From Phocoena phocoena (lineage: Eukaryota > Chordata > Mammalia > Artiodactyla > Phocoenidae), in NCBI RefSeq assembly GCF_963924675.1, contig NC_089221.1, forward strand, positions 4,523,851 to 4,587,850: a stretch of DNA of 64,000 bases. The letters are read 5' to 3'. This document shows positions 61,201-64,000 of the stretch, piece by piece; position 1 is the stretch's first letter, and every line of letters begins with the position of its first letter. The position numbers and the translations under genes are program-made. The notes beneath the pieces are model-generated. The model had not been told where the DNA came from. It made no database searches and saw nothing but the letters and a program-made list of their open reading frames with translations.

Positions 61201-64000
61201 TCCAGTATGGCCAGCCCTCACCTGTGGCAGCCTTGGGCCTCATTTGCACCCTCCAGGTCATCCTTTAGATCTTTAGCTTTATCTGCTGCCCATGGAAGAG
61301 CCCTTCGTCCACCTGAAGGATGTCCCTGGATCCCATCCTCTCATTCTCACTGCCCACCTGCAACACAGGCCAGTGGTAATCCAGGGCCCCAAAGGGACCT
61401 ACACAGAGGCAGATAGAAGCTACCAGTCACAAATGTGTCCAGGTTCTGTCTGCACCCCACAGGGAATTGCCCTGTTCCATGTTCTCTACCTTTACCAGAG
61501 GGCAGAAATAGCTGGAAGAGAGATGTCAGCTGGAAAAACTTTTTAAAAAGCACAATGTAAGAACAGTGAGTTTTAGTTTTATTTAGAGACCTTACTGAGA
61601 AAGAATCCTATTACAGTTTAGCAAAAAACCCGTACCCTTGTTGTCTCTTCTAAGTACTTTTCCATCCACTGACCCCTCACTCTGGTCCTTGGCTATAAAT
61701 CCACAGCTGTGTTTGCTGTGTTTGGAGCTGGGCTCAGTCTTAATGAAGCCCCTCCTACAATAGCACTGAGTGAAGCCTGCCTTTGACTAGTGTCAGTGCT
61801 CTTCCTCTTCACAGCAGCCCTCTCACCTTTTCTGCCTTCAGCATCTCCTTGGGTTGGACAGAGGCAGTCTGGGGTTGGGGATGGGGGCAGATGGCATCTC
61901 TTCTAGCCCCAGCTCCCTCCTCTGGGCAGCTGACATTTTCTGTTCCCAAATCTTCTTCTTCCCCTTGAAGACCAAGCTCCATGTTCCAAATGCATGCCTG
62001 GTGCCCATCCCTACCTGTGTCTATAAATCCTTAAGCAGTCCTCTGTTCTCTGCCCTTTCTGGACTATTCTATGAAACTGAAGCTCAAATTTTAAATGTTT
62101 ATGGCCCCTTATTGAATAAAATTTTGTTTACCTTATTCTTAAATGGTTATTTTGTTCTTCTACTTCTCAGAGAAACAGTCTCAAATAACATTAAGTAACT
62201 CAACTTATAGTTGGTCTCCAATTTTTTTTTAATGTGGATCAGTAAGCCTAGATTGAAAAAAAAAAAGTTGGAGTCCTAAGAAAGACATATGAAAAATAAA
62301 ATTGTCATAAGCTACAAAAAGAAAGAAACTGGATTCCTGATATTTGCAAGCATACCAACTCAACCTGTCATTACATTTAAAAATAATATTCTATTTTAAA
62401 GTTATCTACAATTCTAACCCCTAAAACATTAGCATATTCATGATGGGGACAAATGTTTCCCCTTCAGAAAATATGACAGTAAACTCTATCTCACTTTAGA
62501 GACAGGATGTCAGTGCAGGGCAGAAAACCATCAAAAAGTATTTAAAAGGTGAAAATGAGAAAATGAGATTAAAAACTGCACATCTTATGACTATTACCTA
62601 ATTAGCTGACCAATCTCGGGATAGTACAGATCATTAGGAATAATTAACACACTCTATTACAGGTAGAAATATAAAACTTGCCATATAACAGGAAAAAGAA
62701 TTAAGGAATTCAGACATAATACAAGAAGAAGGGGGAAAGAAGAAACAAAAATAATAAAACACCAGCTCTTAATGTATTACCAGGAGTATTTCATTGAAAA
62801 GAGAAATATAAAAACTTTCAAACAGCAAATTGCTAAGTGCATATAAAGAAGGGTATTAACGTATTACATTAAAACTCTACTCTGTATAATATGGAAAGTA
62901 CTTATTCTTGAGAAAGAGGCAGACTAGACCATGATCATGGTAACTGATCAATTTTACTTTTATGTATGTTAAATGAGATATTAAGAGATGGTTATGCACA
63001 CAGAGTTAGCAATAATGACCTATGAAATACACAGAGTCTGTAAATTTATATAAAAACTTACATAATACAACAGAATAAAACAGCACTATCTACACTTTAA
63101 GACAGTGTTGAGCTGGTGTGAAGCTTAGCTTGTCATTATGGAAAACTCACTGCCTTTCTAGTTGGAAGCCATGAGCAGCTGAGATTCACCTATATAAGCA
63201 TTTACTAAGCACCAGCGACAGACTAGCTTGTACAGTGATTCCAAAGGACTTGAAAGCATAGTTTCCAGAGTTTATAATCTAACAGGTACCAGCATAGGAA
63301 GATATCAAAAGTGAAATAACCACGTGGTTTGTGTAAGGTCCTTTGGAAGTAGGATGGATTCTGCAAGACTATTCTGCCTACAGGACAGGTCAATGGAAAA
63401 GCCTGTGGGGACTTCTGTGGGAAATGGTGCAGCATCTGGGCTGCAGGAGGGAATGGATTGTATGCAGTGTGCGTGTGTGTTTGTGTGTGTGTTTGTGCAC
63501 ATACTATTCACCTGTCTTCATGGGGGTTGTGTTACTGGGTGGTGGCAAAGAAGTGAAGTCCCCAAAATAAGACCTGAGCTGATTCCAGATTCAGAGAGGG
63601 CAGTAGAATGAGGTAACAGTGAATTGCCTCATGAACTTTCAAGAAAGAGTCATGGGACCCCATTACTAGAAAGAGGTCAAAGTGGAATATTCCATGTACT
63701 CAGGCAAGAACCAGGGAAAGGAGTTTAACTGTAAAACTGTAAAACAGAGGGAGAGGGCCAACAGCAAGAATAATCTCGAAAACAAACCAACGATCTCCAG
63801 AGCAGCAGTTCATATTTGGACGAGAATTTGGAGGTCAAAAACAATGTGTTAGGATTGGTCTATAGGTCAGTTCAATGAAATATTTCTGAATAGAGCAAGG
63901 AAGTTGGGTAAAGCCAGGAACTGATGTCTTCCTGGAGAGCCCTCAAGAAACTACAGGGAGGTTTAGTAAGTAGAAGTGCCAGGCTGCTACGATATGGACA
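58241..64000. other. Intergenic DNA, moderately GC-rich, no gene supported
   Basis: No gene, RNA or young repeat. 58820-58995 (TCACTTTAATTATTGTAATG GCC, CAAAACTTTTCAGAGAATCC CC, AATAAAGCACATATACCGTG GCCTGG) is a diverged L2 piece. 59100-59160 and 63180-63260 look like MIR/L2-class tails. A (TG)n patch lies at 63464-63500. The many short frames at 59.4-61.6 kb are unsupported. The region could be intronic, but no exon signal stands out. Confidence 0.45.
58820..58995 (+). repeat. L2 fragment
   Basis: TGTAATGGCCTTAAATAG, CCAGGATTATCTTTCC, ACACATCTGTACTCAAAAC and CCCTTCCCATTCTTCAGAAT follow the order of an L2 internal 3' part. Diverged. Confidence 0.65.

Noticed and set aside
1..64000. A novel multi-gene system or operon-like cluster
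   Set aside because: I looked on both strands. The window holds no host gene cluster; the only coherent coding system is LINE-1 itself.

Overview
This window looks like non-coding genomic DNA from a cetacean (whale or dolphin). The best evidence is two copies of the tRNA-derived cetartiodactyl SINE of the CHR type (5614-5821 and 20902-21113). Their head, B box and body match the form I associate with whales and dolphins. The LINE-1 copies are of the artiodactyl/cetacean type. I see no BovB-like and no primate- or rodent-specific repeats. Older mammalian repeats (MIR, L2, L1M, an MLT1-type LTR) fill much of the rest. I found no host protein-coding gene, tRNA, rRNA or snRNA gene that I can support. 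The only long, family-recognisable open frames are L1 ORF1 and ORF2. Species and chromosome cannot be read from the sequence.

Layout. 0-14 kb: AT-rich DNA with ancient L1M, L1 3' end, MIR and simple repeats, and one CHR SINE. 14.4-19.2 kb: L1-1, a 5'-truncated L1 on the minus strand with a 10-bp target-site duplication, inserted beside an old L1M. 19.2-28.3 kb: a second CHR SINE, an old L1M fragment and unassigned sequence. 28.3-35.5 kb: L1-2, a full-length but decayed minus-strand L1. 35.5-42.4 kb: an MLT1-type LTR, a tRNA-SINE fragment, a short L1 with a (TCTA)n tail and an unnamed ancient repeat. 42.5-50.3 kb: L1-3, the youngest element, about 7.8 kb, minus strand, with a 24-base A-tail, a 13-15 bp target-site duplication, an intact 297-codon ORF1 and a nearly intact ORF2. 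50.3-64 kb: MIR, L2 and old L1 pieces in somewhat more GC-rich unassigned DNA.

The most interesting biology is in the L1s. L1-2 and L1-3 differ greatly in decay but carry the same two small ORF2 deletions, one of 1 base and one of 7 bases, which L1-1 lacks. These stop ORF2 just after the reverse-transcriptase domain. This suggests a lineage that kept moving with a truncated ORF2, or in trans. L1-3 also has a rebuilt 5' UTR: a 270-bp tandem duplication, a 38-bp GC-rich tandem array, a duplicated 21-mer with TGACGT, and about 155 bp of extra GC-rich sequence upstream of the YY1-like motif but inside the target-site duplication. All three long L1s point the same way, so they form direct repeats. 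All judgements were made by eye; no alignments or database searches were run.
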